This document shows positions 51,130-60,492 of a DNA stretch of 64,000 nt, piece by piece. Source of the DNA: Bacteroides sp. (GTDB lineage: Bacteria > Bacteroidota > Bacteroidia > Bacteroidales > Muribaculaceae); the NCBI GenBank assembly GCA_014801955.1, contig JAAVDE010000022.1:1-64000 (forward strand), in the 5' to 3' direction. A program made the translations under genes and the position numbers. The notes below the pieces were generated by a model. The model saw only the letters and a list, made by a program, of their open reading frames with translations, ran no database searches and was not told the DNA's origin. Within the stretch, counting starts at the first letter, position 1; each line of letters opens with the position of its first letter.

Positions 51130-53325
51130 GCCGGTCTTTTTGTGGTCGCGCTTGCGAGGTTTGGGCTGCTCGAACTGCAGTCCGTTGCCTTTATCTTCAA
51201 CCAACACGAAATCAAGCTGGCGGCGCTGGAGGTCGGCGCGGGCAACTCTGACAACGACTTCGTCGCCCAGGCGGAATGAACGACCTGTACGCCGGCCAAT
51301 CAGGCGGAAATTGCGCTCGTCGAGCTCATAGTAGTCATCGCCAAGGTCGCGGATGGGAATCAGACCCTCACAGAGATTTTCGGTCAGTTCAACGTAGAGA
51401 CCCCATTCGGTTACGCCGCTGATAACGCCGGCATATTCTTCACCGATACGCTCCTGCATAAATTCGACCTGCTTGTATTTGATTGACGAGCGTTCGGCAT
51501 TGATGGCCGTCTGCTCCATCTTGCTTGAATGTTCACACTGCTCCTCGAGCTTGTCCTGATTGGCCGAGCGTCCGCCGTCAAGATACTTGGCCAGCAGGCG
51601 ATGAACCATCATGTCGGGGAAACGGCGAATTGGCGAAGTGAAGTGAGTGTAGTAATCGAAGCAGAGGCCGTAGTGGCCGATATTGTCGACTGAGTAAACG
51701 GCCTTGGCCATGCTGCGCAGAGCCAGAACGGAGAGCAGATTCTCCTCTCCCCTACCCTTTACTTCCTTGAGCATCTGGTTAATGGAGCGGTTGATTTCGC
51801 GCGGAGAGCCTGTGGTCTTGATGCGATAGCCAAACGCCGAGGCCATGCTGGCCAGGTCGTTGAGCTTCTGTTCGTCGGGTTTGTCGTGAATACGGTAAAC
51901 GAATGCTTTTGGCTTCTTGTTGCCGGCGGGTTTGCCAATGGCGGTGGCAACGGTGCGGTTCGCCAGGAGCATCAGCTCCTCAACGAGTTTGTTGGCGTCT
52001 TTCGACACCTTATAATATACGCCCACAGGTTTGCCGTTTTCGTCGAGGTTGAATTTCACCTCGGCGCGGTCAAATTCCATTGCGCCCTTCTTGAAGCGTT
52101 CGGCCCGGAGCGCTTTGGCAATCTTGTCGAGTATCAGAATCTCTTCGGCATACTCGCCCTTGCCGGTTTCAATGATTTCCTGGGCTTCTTCGTAGGCAAA
52201 TCGGCGATTGGAGCAGATAACCGTCTTGCCGATTCGGTGGTTGAACACGGTTCCGTTTTCATCCATCTCGAAAATGCAGCTGAAGGTCAGCTTTTCTTCG
52301 TTGGGGCGCAGAGAGCAAACGCCGTTGGAGAGATGTTCAGGGAGCATCGGAACCACGCGGTCAACCAGGTAGATGGAGGTTGCGCGTTTCTGGGCCTCTT
52401 TGTCGAGCGAAGTGTCGGGATGAACATAGTGGGTAACGTCGGCGATATGCACGCCGACCTCATAGTGGCCGTTGGCGAGCTTGCGGATTGACAGAGCATC
52501 GTCGAAGTCTTTCGCATCCTTGGGGTCGATGGTGAAAGTGAGCACTTCGCGGCAGTCTTCGCGCTTTGCAATCTCCTCGGGCGTTATTCCGGGGCCGATG
52601 CGCTTGGCGGCGCGTTCAACTGCCTCGGGATATTTGTAGGGCAGACCGAACTCGGCGAGAATCGCGTGAATCTCAGTGTTATTATCGCCATTCTTGCCGA
52701 GAACGTCAACAACCTCGCCCTTGGGCATATTCGCGTGTTCGGGCCAGGCGGTTATGCGGGCAACTACTTTATCGCCGGTTTTGCCGCCGCGCAGTTTCTC
52801 TTTCGGAATGAAGATGTCGGTTGCGAGAAATTTGGAATCGGTGTTGAGCAGAGCATAGCCGCGTTCAACGGTCAATACGCCGATAAATACCTGGTCGTTC
52901 TTTTCGAGGATTTCAACGACTTCGGCTTCGGGTTCGGCGCCGCGGCGGGCTGCGGAAACCATTACGCGCACCTTGTCGCCGTTGAGAGCATGCATTGAGT
53001 TGCGCTCGGCAACGAAGATGCTTTCGCCATCTTCATCGGTGACAACCGAGTTCTTGCCGTTGCTGCGGCGAACGAACGTGCCGGTCATTATGTTGCTGCG
53101 GTTCGGGGCCTTGTACTTGCCGGGAGCGACTTCAACGATTTCGCCGTCGAGCGAGAGTTCATAGAGGCGCATGGCAACGATGCGCTGCTTCGGGCCGGTC
53201 TTGGCGCCGATGGCAGCCGACACTTGCTTATAGTTGAACGTGTTGTTCTTCTGCTGCTGAATATACTGGGCGATCTGCTCAAAGAGCTTGGCTTCGCCTT
53301 TTTTTGGTTTTGAGGTAGTCTTCAT
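51115..53325 (-). CDS. rnr: Ribonuclease R
   Basis: This 736-residue 3'-5' exoribonuclease digests structured RNA. The order is an N-terminal helical region, cold-shock OB domains (about 60-220), the RNB catalytic domain with TFTIDPKDAKDFDDALS and HIADVTHYV, an S1 domain (about 635-705, ISGVTEWGLYVELTENLCEG) and a basic tail (KPRKRDHKKTGSRRK). All four catalytic aspartates of the DPKDAKDFDDA segment are present. No -7 box is obvious. It is separated from gyrB by a terminator. Confidence 0.95.
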   Translation of the reverse strand: MKTTSKPKKGEAKLFEQIAQYIQQQKNNTFNYKQVSAAIGAKTGPKQRIVAMRLYELSLDGEIVEVAPGKYKAPNRSNIMTGTFVRRSNGKNSVVTDEDGESIFVAERNSMHALNGDKVRVMVSAARRGAEPEAEVVEILEKNDQVFIGVLTVERGYALLNTDSKFLATDIFIPKEKLRGGKTGDKVVARITAWPEHANMPKGEVVDVLGKNGDNNTEIHAILAEFGLPYKYPEAVERAAKRIGPGITPEEIAKREDCREVLTFTIDPKDAKDFDDALSIRKLANGHYEVGVHIADVTHYVHPDTSLDKEAQKRATSIYLVDRVVPMLPEHLSNGVCSLRPNEEKLTFSCIFEMDENGTVFNHRIGKTVICSNRRFAYEEAQEIIETGKGEYAEEILILDKIAKALRAERFKKGAMEFDRAEVKFNLDENGKPVGVYYKVSKDANKLVEELMLLANRTVATAIGKPAGNKKPKAFVYRIHDKPDEQKLNDLASMASAFGYRIKTTGSPREINRSINQMLKEVKGRGEENLLSVLALRSMAKAVYSVDNIGHYGLCFDYYTHFTSPIRRFPDMMVHRLLAKYLDGGRSANQDKLEEQCEHSSKMEQTAINAERSSIKYKQVEFMQERIGEEYAGVISGVTEWGLYVELTENLCEGLIPIRDLGDDYYELDERNFRLIGRRTGRSFRLGDEVVVRVARADLQRRQLDFVLVEDKGNGLQFEQPKPRKRDHKKTGSRRK

Positions 53326-53340
53326 AACATAATTTTAACA

Positions 53341-53378
53341 ATTGAGCCTGCCGCTTGGTTTTCGGCGACAGGCTCAAT
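53341..53378 (-). terminator. Terminator after gyrB
   Basis: A stem ATTGAGCCTG/CAGGCTCAAT extended by inner GC pairs, followed by a T-rich tail on the minus strand, lies between gyrB and rnr. Confidence 0.75.
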
Positions 53379-53401
53379 GTTCATATTTCGTTATTAATTA
53401 T

Positions 53402-55354
53402 TTACGCGTCAATATTAGCGTAGGCGGCATTTGCCTCGATGAAATCGCGACGAATGGCAACGTCCTCGCCCATCAGCATCGAGAACACGCGGTCGGCCTC
53501 GATAGCATCGCTGATGTTGACCTGCTTCAGAATACGGTTTTCAGGATCCATGGTGGTTTCCTTCAGTTCCTTCGCATCCATTTCGCCCAGACCTTTATAG
53601 CGCTGAACCTGCGAGCCGGGACCGAGCGCTTCGAGAGCCTCAAGTCGCTGGCGTTCGTCCCAGCAGTATTCCGCACGCTTCTTGTTGCTGACCTTATAGA
53701 GGGGCGACGAAGCAATGTAGAGGTAACCATTGTCGATAACCGAACGCATACGGCGGAAGAAGAAGGTCATCAGCAGGGTGTCGATGTGGGAGCCATCGAC
53801 GTCAGCATCGGTCATGATGATAATCTTGTGGTAGGCGATTTTGCTGATGTCAACGTCGTCTTCCTTACCCTCTTCGGTGCTCGGGGTCACGCGCAGCGCA
53901 CGATAGAGAGCGGTGATTTCCTGATTCTCGAAGATTTTGGTTTTCGAGGCTTTTTCAACGTTCAGAATCTTACCGCGGATAGGAAGAATTGCCTGAGTGT
54001 GGCGGTCGCGGGCCTTCTTTGCGGAACCGCCTGCAGAATCACCTTCGACGATGAAGAGTTCGCAGTCCTCGGCAGTGCGGCTCGAGCAGTCGGCGAGCTT
54101 GCCGGGCAGACCGGCGCCGCCGAGCGGAGACTTGCGGAGCACTTCGGTGCGGGCCTTCAGTGCGGCGTGGCGTGCGGTGGCCGACAGGATAATCTTATCG
54201 GCAATAATCTTGGCTTCCTTCGGGTGCTCTTCCAGGTAGTCGCGCATGGCTTCGGCAACGGCAGTCTGAACGGCACCGATCACTTCGTTATTGCCCAACT
54301 TGGTTTTGGTCTGACCTTCAAACTGCGGCTCCATGACCTTAACGGAGATAACGGCAGTCAGGCCCTGCATGTAGTCGCCGCTGGTAAGTTCGATTTTGTC
54401 CTTGACCAATTTTTCGAGCATCTTATTGTCCTCGGCATATTTCTTGATGGTGAAACCTACCGCACGCTTGAAGCCGGTCAGGTGTGTGCCGCCTTCATAG
54501 GTGTTGATATTATTAACAAAGGAGTAGATGTTCTCGTTATAGTCGGTGTTGTAGGTCAGGGCGACCTCAACGGGAATACCCTGGCGCTCGGTGTTGAGGT
54601 GAATAACGTGGTCAATCAGCGGAGTGCGCTTGGCATCGATATAGCGAACAAAGTCCTCCAGGCCGGCCTCGGAGTAGAATGACTCAACGCGGGCATTGCC
54701 ATCGGAGTCGCGCTCGCGCTTGTCGGTCAGCGTCAGCGTAATGCCGGCGTTGAGGAACGCAAGGTCGCGCAAACGGTTGGCCAAAGTGTCATAATTATAA
54801 ACCGTCTCAACGAAAATTGAGCCGTCGGGCTTGAAAGTAACGGTGGTACCGGTGGTTTCACTTTCGCCGATAACGGTGAGTTCGCTGGTTGGCTTGCCAC
54901 AGGAATATTCCTGCATGTAAACTTTGCCATTGCGGCGAACTTCCGCACGCAGATAAGTCGACAGGGCGTTCACGCAACTGACACCGACGCCATGAAGACC
55001 GCCTGAAACTTTATATGAATCCTTGTTGAACTTGCCGCCGGCATGGAGAACGGTCAGAACCACCTCCAGGGCGCTCTTTTTCTCCTTTTCGTGCATGTCA
55101 ACCGGAATGCCGCGGCCGTTGTCAACAACGGTTATGGAATCATCTTCGTTGATAATAACGTCGATATGCGTTGCATAGCCGGCCAGAGCCTCGTCAATTG
55201 AATTATCAACCACCTCATAAACAAGGTGATGAAGACCCTTCGACGATATGTCGCCGATATACATTGCCGGACGCTTTCTTACTGCCTCCAGTCCTTCCAG
55301 AACCTGAATGGAACTTGCGCCATATTCAGCGCTTGATTTTTCTTCGTCTATCAT
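53402..55354 (-). CDS. gyrB: DNA gyrase subunit B
   Basis: This 650-residue type IIA topoisomerase subunit has the GHKL ATPase (YEVVDNSIDEALAG, DNGRGIPVDMH and GGLHGVGVSCVNALS), the transducer domain, and the TOPRIM domain with EGDSAGGSA and MTDADVDGSHI. The length agrees with Bacteroidetes GyrB, without the large insertion found in Proteobacteria. ParE is the main alternative; the QRYKGLGEMDAKEL end and overall motifs favour GyrB. It is transcribed alone. Confidence 0.93.
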   Translation of the reverse strand: MIDEEKSSAEYGASSIQVLEGLEAVRKRPAMYIGDISSKGLHHLVYEVVDNSIDEALAGYATHIDVIINEDDSITVVDNGRGIPVDMHEKEKKSALEVVLTVLHAGGKFNKDSYKVSGGLHGVGVSCVNALSTYLRAEVRRNGKVYMQEYSCGKPTSELTVIGESETTGTTVTFKPDGSIFVETVYNYDTLANRLRDLAFLNAGITLTLTDKRERDSDGNARVESFYSEAGLEDFVRYIDAKRTPLIDHVIHLNTERQGIPVEVALTYNTDYNENIYSFVNNINTYEGGTHLTGFKRAVGFTIKKYAEDNKMLEKLVKDKIELTSGDYMQGLTAVISVKVMEPQFEGQTKTKLGNNEVIGAVQTAVAEAMRDYLEEHPKEAKIIADKIILSATARHAALKARTEVLRKSPLGGAGLPGKLADCSSRTAEDCELFIVEGDSAGGSAKKARDRHTQAILPIRGKILNVEKASKTKIFENQEITALYRALRVTPSTEEGKEDDVDISKIAYHKIIIMTDADVDGSHIDTLLMTFFFRRMRSVIDNGYLYIASSPLYKVSNKKRAEYCWDERQRLEALEALGPGSQVQRYKGLGEMDAKELKETTMDPENRILKQVNISDAIEADRVFSMLMGEDVAIRRDFIEANAAYANIDA

Positions 55355-55391
55355 ATGAATGAGTTGATTTCGGTCGATTTATTTCAGACTG

Positions 55392-55399
55392 CAAATTTA
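55392..55399 (-). promoter_or_regulatory. -7 element of gyrB
   Basis: TAAATTTG on the minus strand, 37 bp before the gyrB start codon. Confidence 0.6.
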
Positions 55400-55446
55400 C
55401 AAAAAATATTTGACATTTCCACACCGCAATATTCATAAATTCTTAT

Positions 55447-55454
55447 TATCTTTG
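55447..55454 (+). promoter_or_regulatory. -7 element of the acyltransferase
   Basis: TATCTTTG lies only 7 bp before the start codon at 55462, giving an almost leaderless message. Confidence 0.6.
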
Positions 55455-55461
55455 CAGCCAT

Positions 55462-56499
55462 ATGATAAACAATCTACAAACATTGCGCGGAATTTGTGCA
55501 TTATTAGCTTTCACATTGCATTTCGGCTTTAATAATTTAATGATCGAAAATACAGGTGATTTTCTTGTTACCACGTTCATGATGATTAGTGGCTTTGTGC
55601 TTACCCTTTCGTCACTAAAGAAACCGGGCAAGCGCAGTATTGGCTCGATTGTTCAATTTATGATAGCAAGACTGATCCACATTTATCCACTATATCTGTT
55701 AGCTCTATTAATTACTTTGCCATTAAGAAATTTTGATATGAGCGCAGGGCCTGTAATTGCCAATCTGTTAATGATTCAAAGTTGGATTCCCAACATAGAC
55801 TATTTTTTCTCCGGAAATTCTCCGTCATGGTTTATAAGTAGTATTATGTTCTGCTACCTCATGTTCCTACCTGTATTTTGGCTGGCTACCACTCGTAAAA
55901 AATTAGCACTAAACCTTTTGGCATTATTTCTTATCTCATATTTTGCTATTGTTATTAACATACCCAATTCGTTAGTTAAGTTTACAGTATATATATTTCC
56001 GCCAATGCAATTCGCGTCTTTTCTGCTTGGCATGATATTGGCACTTATGCACCACAAAAAGAAATGGGCGATTGACTCAGCGCCGGTAGCAAATGTTTTG
56101 ATAATCGGCGCATTTGCTTTGAATTTCGTAGTTCTTTATTTCCAACCCCAGTTTTCTCCGCGTTTTACACTTAGTTCATATTGGTGGATAAGTGCCGGGG
56201 GTCTGATGGCAGTGTGTGTAGCTACTGATAAAACTGAATCGACAGCCACATCGATTTTACATCTAAAACCCTTTGTCAACTTCGGTAATATATCATTTAG
56301 TTTCTACATCATTCATTATCCGTGGATTCTTGGGACCAGGTTAATAATTAGGCAATTTGGATTGTCTATTCCTTTTATGATCGAATACATCATTTCGTTT
56401 ATCGTTCTTGCCATACTATCTTACTATCTATATAGATATTTTGAAATTCCTGTGACAAAAAAATTAAAATCTCTTTCTGTTTCAGGAAAAAATTCGTAA
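55462..56499 (+). CDS. Acyltransferase-3 family membrane protein
   Basis: This 345-residue protein has about ten TM segments and the acyltransferase-3 (OafA/NodX-like) pattern: LQTLRGICALLAFTLHFGFN with the catalytic-type His in TM1, FMMISGFVLTLSS, and SFYIIHYPWI near the end. Such enzymes O-acetylate or succinylate polysaccharides or lipid A sugars. Its codon use is strikingly AT-rich against the GC-rich gyrB and porU neighbours, and it lies alone, so transfer is likely. The substrate is unknown. Confidence 0.85.
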   Translation: MINNLQTLRGICALLAFTLHFGFNNLMIENTGDFLVTTFMMISGFVLTLSSLKKPGKRSIGSIVQFMIARLIHIYPLYLLALLITLPLRNFDMSAGPVIANLLMIQSWIPNIDYFFSGNSPSWFISSIMFCYLMFLPVFWLATTRKKLALNLLALFLISYFAIVINIPNSLVKFTVYIFPPMQFASFLLGMILALMHHKKKWAIDSAPVANVLIIGAFALNFVVLYFQPQFSPRFTLSSYWWISAGGLMAVCVATDKTESTATSILHLKPFVNFGNISFSFYIIHYPWILGTRLIIRQFGLSIPFMIEYIISFIVLAILSYYLYRYFEIPVTKKLKSLSVSGKNS

Positions 56500-56504
56500 A
56501 TTTG
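56497..56504 (+). promoter_or_regulatory. -7 element embedded in the acyltransferase stop codon
   Basis: TAAATTTG begins at the TAA stop codon (56497-56499) of the acyltransferase, 44 bp before the FAH-like start at 56549. Confidence 0.65.
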
Positions 56505-56548
56505 CACCTAATTATAGTAAAAATACACAAATATATCATTCCCAACGC

Positions 56549-57004
56549 ATGAAATTGCTTCTGAAATCCGACAATGCTGTGCGTGTAATTGCAGATTCTG
56601 CCATTGCGCGCAACAGTCAGCCCTGGTTCCTGCCCGACTTTGGTGAGAACTGGCGCTGGAGAACCGCTTTGGCTTTCAGAATAGGCAAACTCGGCAAAAA
56701 CGTTGCATCCCGCTTTGCCGATCGTTATTTGGATGCCGTAACTCTTTTATGGGTTGCTGAGGCCGACGGATTTGGCGCCTGCGACTATATGGACGGTGCT
56801 GTTGTTTGCGGCAACTGGATTCCTCTCAACGAGGTGCCCGAAGCGGCGGCGTCGCTGCTGGCGGACGTTACTCGCTCGGCGACGATTAAGCACGGCGACA
56901 TTCTCGCAATCATGAATCCCGACGATCCGACACCCATCCGTATTAACGACCACATATCACTCAGCCTCGATGAAACCGAGGTTCTGAATTTTAATGTTAA
57001 ATAG
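56549..57004 (+). CDS. Degenerate FAH-family protein
   Basis: This 151-residue protein resembles a shortened fumarylacetoacetate hydrolase (FAH) family member: LLLKSDNAV, PWFLPDFGENW, IGKLGKNVASRFADRYLDAVTL, DGAVVCGNWIPL, and KHGDILAIMNPDDPTPI near the end match the family order. The metal-ligand Glu pair expected near WRWRTALAFRI (family YETEV type) and the GTP motif are gone, so hydrolase activity is unlikely. The gene directly precedes porU; an FAH gene next to porU also occurs in Porphyromonas as I recall, which hints at a conserved structural role. Family identity is inferred from alignment by eye. Confidence 0.6.
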   Translation: MKLLLKSDNAVRVIADSAIARNSQPWFLPDFGENWRWRTALAFRIGKLGKNVASRFADRYLDAVTLLWVAEADGFGACDYMDGAVVCGNWIPLNEVPEAAASLLADVTRSATIKHGDILAIMNPDDPTPIRINDHISLSLDETEVLNFNVK

Positions 57005-57028
57005 CCAATTATTTTTCATATTCGCATC

Positions 57029-60000
57029 ATGAAGCAACAATTATATTTATTCTCTACCCTCCTGACATTCGGGTTTTCAGCAGCCTTTGGCTCGGCAATA
57101 CCCGACACGTCATTGATGGCTACCGGCAAATGGACCAAGATTCGCGTCAAAGCCGATGCCGTGTATCAGATGACCTACGACGAGCTTGCAGAGCTCGGCT
57201 ATGACAACCCCGAGAAAGTTAAGGTTTACGGTTATACTCCAACCCTGTTGCTAACCCACTCTACTGACAAAATTCCGGGTGACCTGACTCCTATCCACAC
57301 CGTTAACGTTCCCTCGCAAAAGAAAATATTCTTTTATCTGGCCGATAACTATAATTCGTCGCCCGAAATCTGGCGCACATCAGGTCTTGCCAGCAGCTAC
57401 GTTAACGACCACTTGCTGCACGCCCATAGTGAAGGAGCAACCTACTTTCTCTCCGACGTAGAGACCGCAGCCGCTACAACCAAAAAGCAGTCGGCTCCGT
57501 CGAAATACGCTCCCGAAACATCTTTTACCTCGCATAAAGCGGTATACTATCATGAGAACGACGAACTGCTCATGGGTCGCGGCGGCGCATGGTATATTGA
57601 GAATCCGACCGTAACTACAACCAACGGTATTACCCACGAGTTCACGGTCAGCCATCTGGCAGCTTCGTCAGCATCACTTTTCTATGCTGCCGCTTTGGCT
57701 CCTAGCAATACCAACAAAGATAACTTTATGAAAGCTGAGTTTTCGGAAGGTATTACCGCAGAACCCAGCATTGGATTCACCCCTCAGATTCTCGGCGACA
57801 AGTATGAATATAATCCCTCGCTGCGATATCAGGAACTCTCGCTGCCGCTGACCGTTGAACCGACGACCCACGCTATAACATTTAAGATTAACGACGGTGG
57901 TCTGCAAAAGAAAGCTTGCGCACTCGACTATTTTGCTCTTATCTACGAGCGTTCCAACGACCTGAGCGTGCGTCCGCAAACGATGATGTACTATACCAAC
58001 TGGACTTCGGGCGACAAAAAAGTGTTTGAACTCTCCGGTATCAACGCCGAAGACTGGATGGTTTGGAACGTAACCGATCCGATGAGCATCAAAATTGTGC
58101 AGCTCACCCAGAATGGCGATAAATTCTACGGCTCACTATCCACCGCAACCAAGCAGAAGCCCAACGAAGTTATCGCATTCAATACCGCAGATGAACAGCC
58201 TTCGCCGGAAATTATCGGTTCTGTCGACAATCAGAATCTACATGCTATGTCGGTTCCCGATATGCTGATTGTCACATCTACTCCTCTGCTCGGTTCGGCC
58301 GAATATGTCGCATCATTTCATCGTCGTCTGCAGGGATTGGAAGTCGCCGTTGTTGACCAGCAGAAGATTTTCAACGAGTACGGTTCAGGTAATACCTCTC
58401 CCGAGGCGGTGCGCCGATTCATCGGTCATCTATCCTCGCGAGAGCCTGAAAAACTGAAAGGCGTTCTCATGCTCGGCCCTGGCACCACCGATAACCGTGG
58501 TCGTGTCGGTGGAAACAACACTTACGTCGTAACCGCCCAATGCGAAGACTATACGCAAGCTAATAACGTAACTACCAACTACTGCGCCGACGTGTTCTTC
58601 GTCACCTCCGGCGACCCCTACACTGTAGCTCCCTGGAATGGGCGCCATAGCTCCCTACAGATATTTGCCAATCAGAGTACTATAGGTATTGGCCGCCTGC
58701 CCTTCGACAGTCAGGCAAAAATCAACGACTACTACCGCAAAGTTGAAACCTACCTGACCCAGTTACCCACATCCCCTTCGGTTGGTAACGCTCTTTTTGC
58801 TTCCGACTTCTCTACCGCGTTCGAAACCCGAACTCACCTCGGCGATTCCGAAGAGATGATTGCGGCGCTCAACCCTGAAAATGTTGGTAACAGCCTAACA
58901 ATTACTCGCTGCGCATCGAATCTCTTATCAAACAAGGATAATACAATTCTCAAGACTATCCATCAGCACACTCTTGCTCGCGGAGTGCAACTCTACTCAT
59001 ACTTTGGTCACGGTTCAGTATCAGGCATAAGCGGCTCAACGGCAACGGTTGACATGCTGCTTGACATGAAAACTGCCGCATCCAGCAACTATCCCGGCAA
59101 GGCTCCGTTCATGTTCCTGGCATCGTGTGACGTCGCTGCTTTCGACCAATATAGCCAAACCCTCGCCGGAGCCCTGGTCGCCAACCCCAACGGCGGCGCA
59201 ATGACCGTGATTTCTTCGGGTCGCGAGGTTTACCCCGAGCGCAACGTCGCTCTGGGCTGCTCCTTCGCCAAGGCGTTCGAGAGCTCAAGCAATAACATGC
59301 CTATCGGCCAGGTATGGACCTCAGCCGTCAGCCAGTTCATGCAGGAAAACGAAACCAGCAAACTTAACATTGCCAACACTCTTGACTATAATCTGATTGG
59401 CGATCCCATGCTGCCGGTCTATCGTTCGACCCACAATGTTGCAATCGACCCCATCGAGGGCAACACCCTCTCGACTGTTGCCGCCAAATCCATTACCGGT
59501 TCCATCAAGAACCTCGACGGCACTACGGCAACTGACTTTAACGGCACCGTGCTGCTCACTTTCTATGATCCCAAGCGTACGCTGACCAACGTCATTAACG
59601 ACAATAAGACAGAGAACCCGCCCTATCTGCGCACTGTTGAGATTGACCAGGACGTAATCGGCCAGGTAACCGCCGAAGTGAAAAACGGCGTGTTTGAGGT
59701 AATCACCAAGGCTCCCGTATCGTCCAACTCCGGCGACCACCGCATCCAGGCATACGCCTACAGCACTGACGCAACCGAGCGCGGCCTGGGCAGCATCAGC
59801 GGCATTGCCTTCAACTCCGAAGCCGGCCAGGACGTTCCCGAAGCAGCGCCTATCAGCATTGCCGGCTTCAACGCCGACATCATTACCGGCACCACCGACC
59901 ATAAGTTCAAAGTCGTTCTCACCGCTTCCATCGACGCTCCCGCCGGCCTTGCCAACAAAACGCCCGTTATCTCGCCCCTGCGCCTTTGGATTGACAACTC

Positions 60001-60415
60001 AACCATGACCGACGCCGGCCACCTGGTTCACTCCAACGGCCACGGTTCCTTCACTCTTGAATACGCAACCAAGCAGCTCGATTTCGGTCGCCACACGGCT
60101 ACCCTCCACGTTCTCGACGCGGCCGGCAACTGGGCTGAAGAGTCAATCAGCTTTATGATTGACAACACTCCCTCGGCCTCAATCTCCGCTGCCGTTGCCG
60201 ACGGCGAAGTGAACTTCGAAGTCGCTTCCGAAGTTTCATCTCCGACCCACCGCCTGGTGGTTGAACGTTTGAATGGCGACATCGCTCTCGATGAAACCTT
60301 TACCGGTTCCAACCATGCCGTTACCCTCGCGGCAGGTGCATATCGCGCCTATGTTCAGGTTCGCTCAGGATCTGCCGCAACCGCAACAGAAAAAATTCAG
60401 TTCGTTGTTGACTGA
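57029..60415 (+). CDS. porU: PorU, type IX secretion C25 sortase
   Basis: This 1128-residue gingipain-like protease removes C-terminal signals of type IX secretion cargo and attaches the cargo to the cell surface. It has a signal peptide (about 1-22), a propeptide/beta region, a caspase-like C25 domain with His661 in YFGHGSVSG and nucleophile Cys700 in FLASCDVAAF, and C-terminal Ig-like domains. The spacing matches PorU of P. gingivalis, whose catalytic Cys is 690. PorV, which usually follows porU, is absent here. It is surface-localised via the T9SS. A terminator follows. Confidence 0.88.
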   Translation: MKQQLYLFSTLLTFGFSAAFGSAIPDTSLMATGKWTKIRVKADAVYQMTYDELAELGYDNPEKVKVYGYTPTLLLTHSTDKIPGDLTPIHTVNVPSQKKIFFYLADNYNSSPEIWRTSGLASSYVNDHLLHAHSEGATYFLSDVETAAATTKKQSAPSKYAPETSFTSHKAVYYHENDELLMGRGGAWYIENPTVTTTNGITHEFTVSHLAASSASLFYAAALAPSNTNKDNFMKAEFSEGITAEPSIGFTPQILGDKYEYNPSLRYQELSLPLTVEPTTHAITFKINDGGLQKKACALDYFALIYERSNDLSVRPQTMMYYTNWTSGDKKVFELSGINAEDWMVWNVTDPMSIKIVQLTQNGDKFYGSLSTATKQKPNEVIAFNTADEQPSPEIIGSVDNQNLHAMSVPDMLIVTSTPLLGSAEYVASFHRRLQGLEVAVVDQQKIFNEYGSGNTSPEAVRRFIGHLSSREPEKLKGVLMLGPGTTDNRGRVGGNNTYVVTAQCEDYTQANNVTTNYCADVFFVTSGDPYTVAPWNGRHSSLQIFANQSTIGIGRLPFDSQAKINDYYRKVETYLTQLPTSPSVGNALFASDFSTAFETRTHLGDSEEMIAALNPENVGNSLTITRCASNLLSNKDNTILKTIHQHTLARGVQLYSYFGHGSVSGISGSTATVDMLLDMKTAASSNYPGKAPFMFLASCDVAAFDQYSQTLAGALVANPNGGAMTVISSGREVYPERNVALGCSFAKAFESSSNNMPIGQVWTSAVSQFMQENETSKLNIANTLDYNLIGDPMLPVYRSTHNVAIDPIEGNTLSTVAAKSITGSIKNLDGTTATDFNGTVLLTFYDPKRTLTNVINDNKTENPPYLRTVEIDQDVIGQVTAEVKNGVFEVITKAPVSSNSGDHRIQAYAYSTDATERGLGSISGIAFNSEAGQDVPEAAPISIAGFNADIITGTTDHKFKVVLTASIDAPAGLANKTPVISPLRLWIDNSTMTDAGHLVHSNGHGSFTLEYATKQLDFGRHTATLHVLDAAGNWAEESISFMIDNTPSASISAAVADGEVNFEVASEVSSPTHRLVVERLNGDIALDETFTGSNHAVTLAAGAYRAYVQVRSGSAATATEKIQFVVD

Positions 60416-60443
60416 ACCATAACCCACTCTGAAATGTTAAATA

Positions 60444-60480
60444 GCTGTAGGACGAAACACGTTCTACAGCTTATTTTTTT
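60444..60480 (+). terminator. Terminator after porU
   Basis: An 11-bp stem GCTGTAGGACG/CGTTCTACAGC (one G-T pair) with a 5-nt loop is followed by TTATTTTTTT. Confidence 0.85.
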
Positions 60481-60492
60481 AACGTTTCAACC

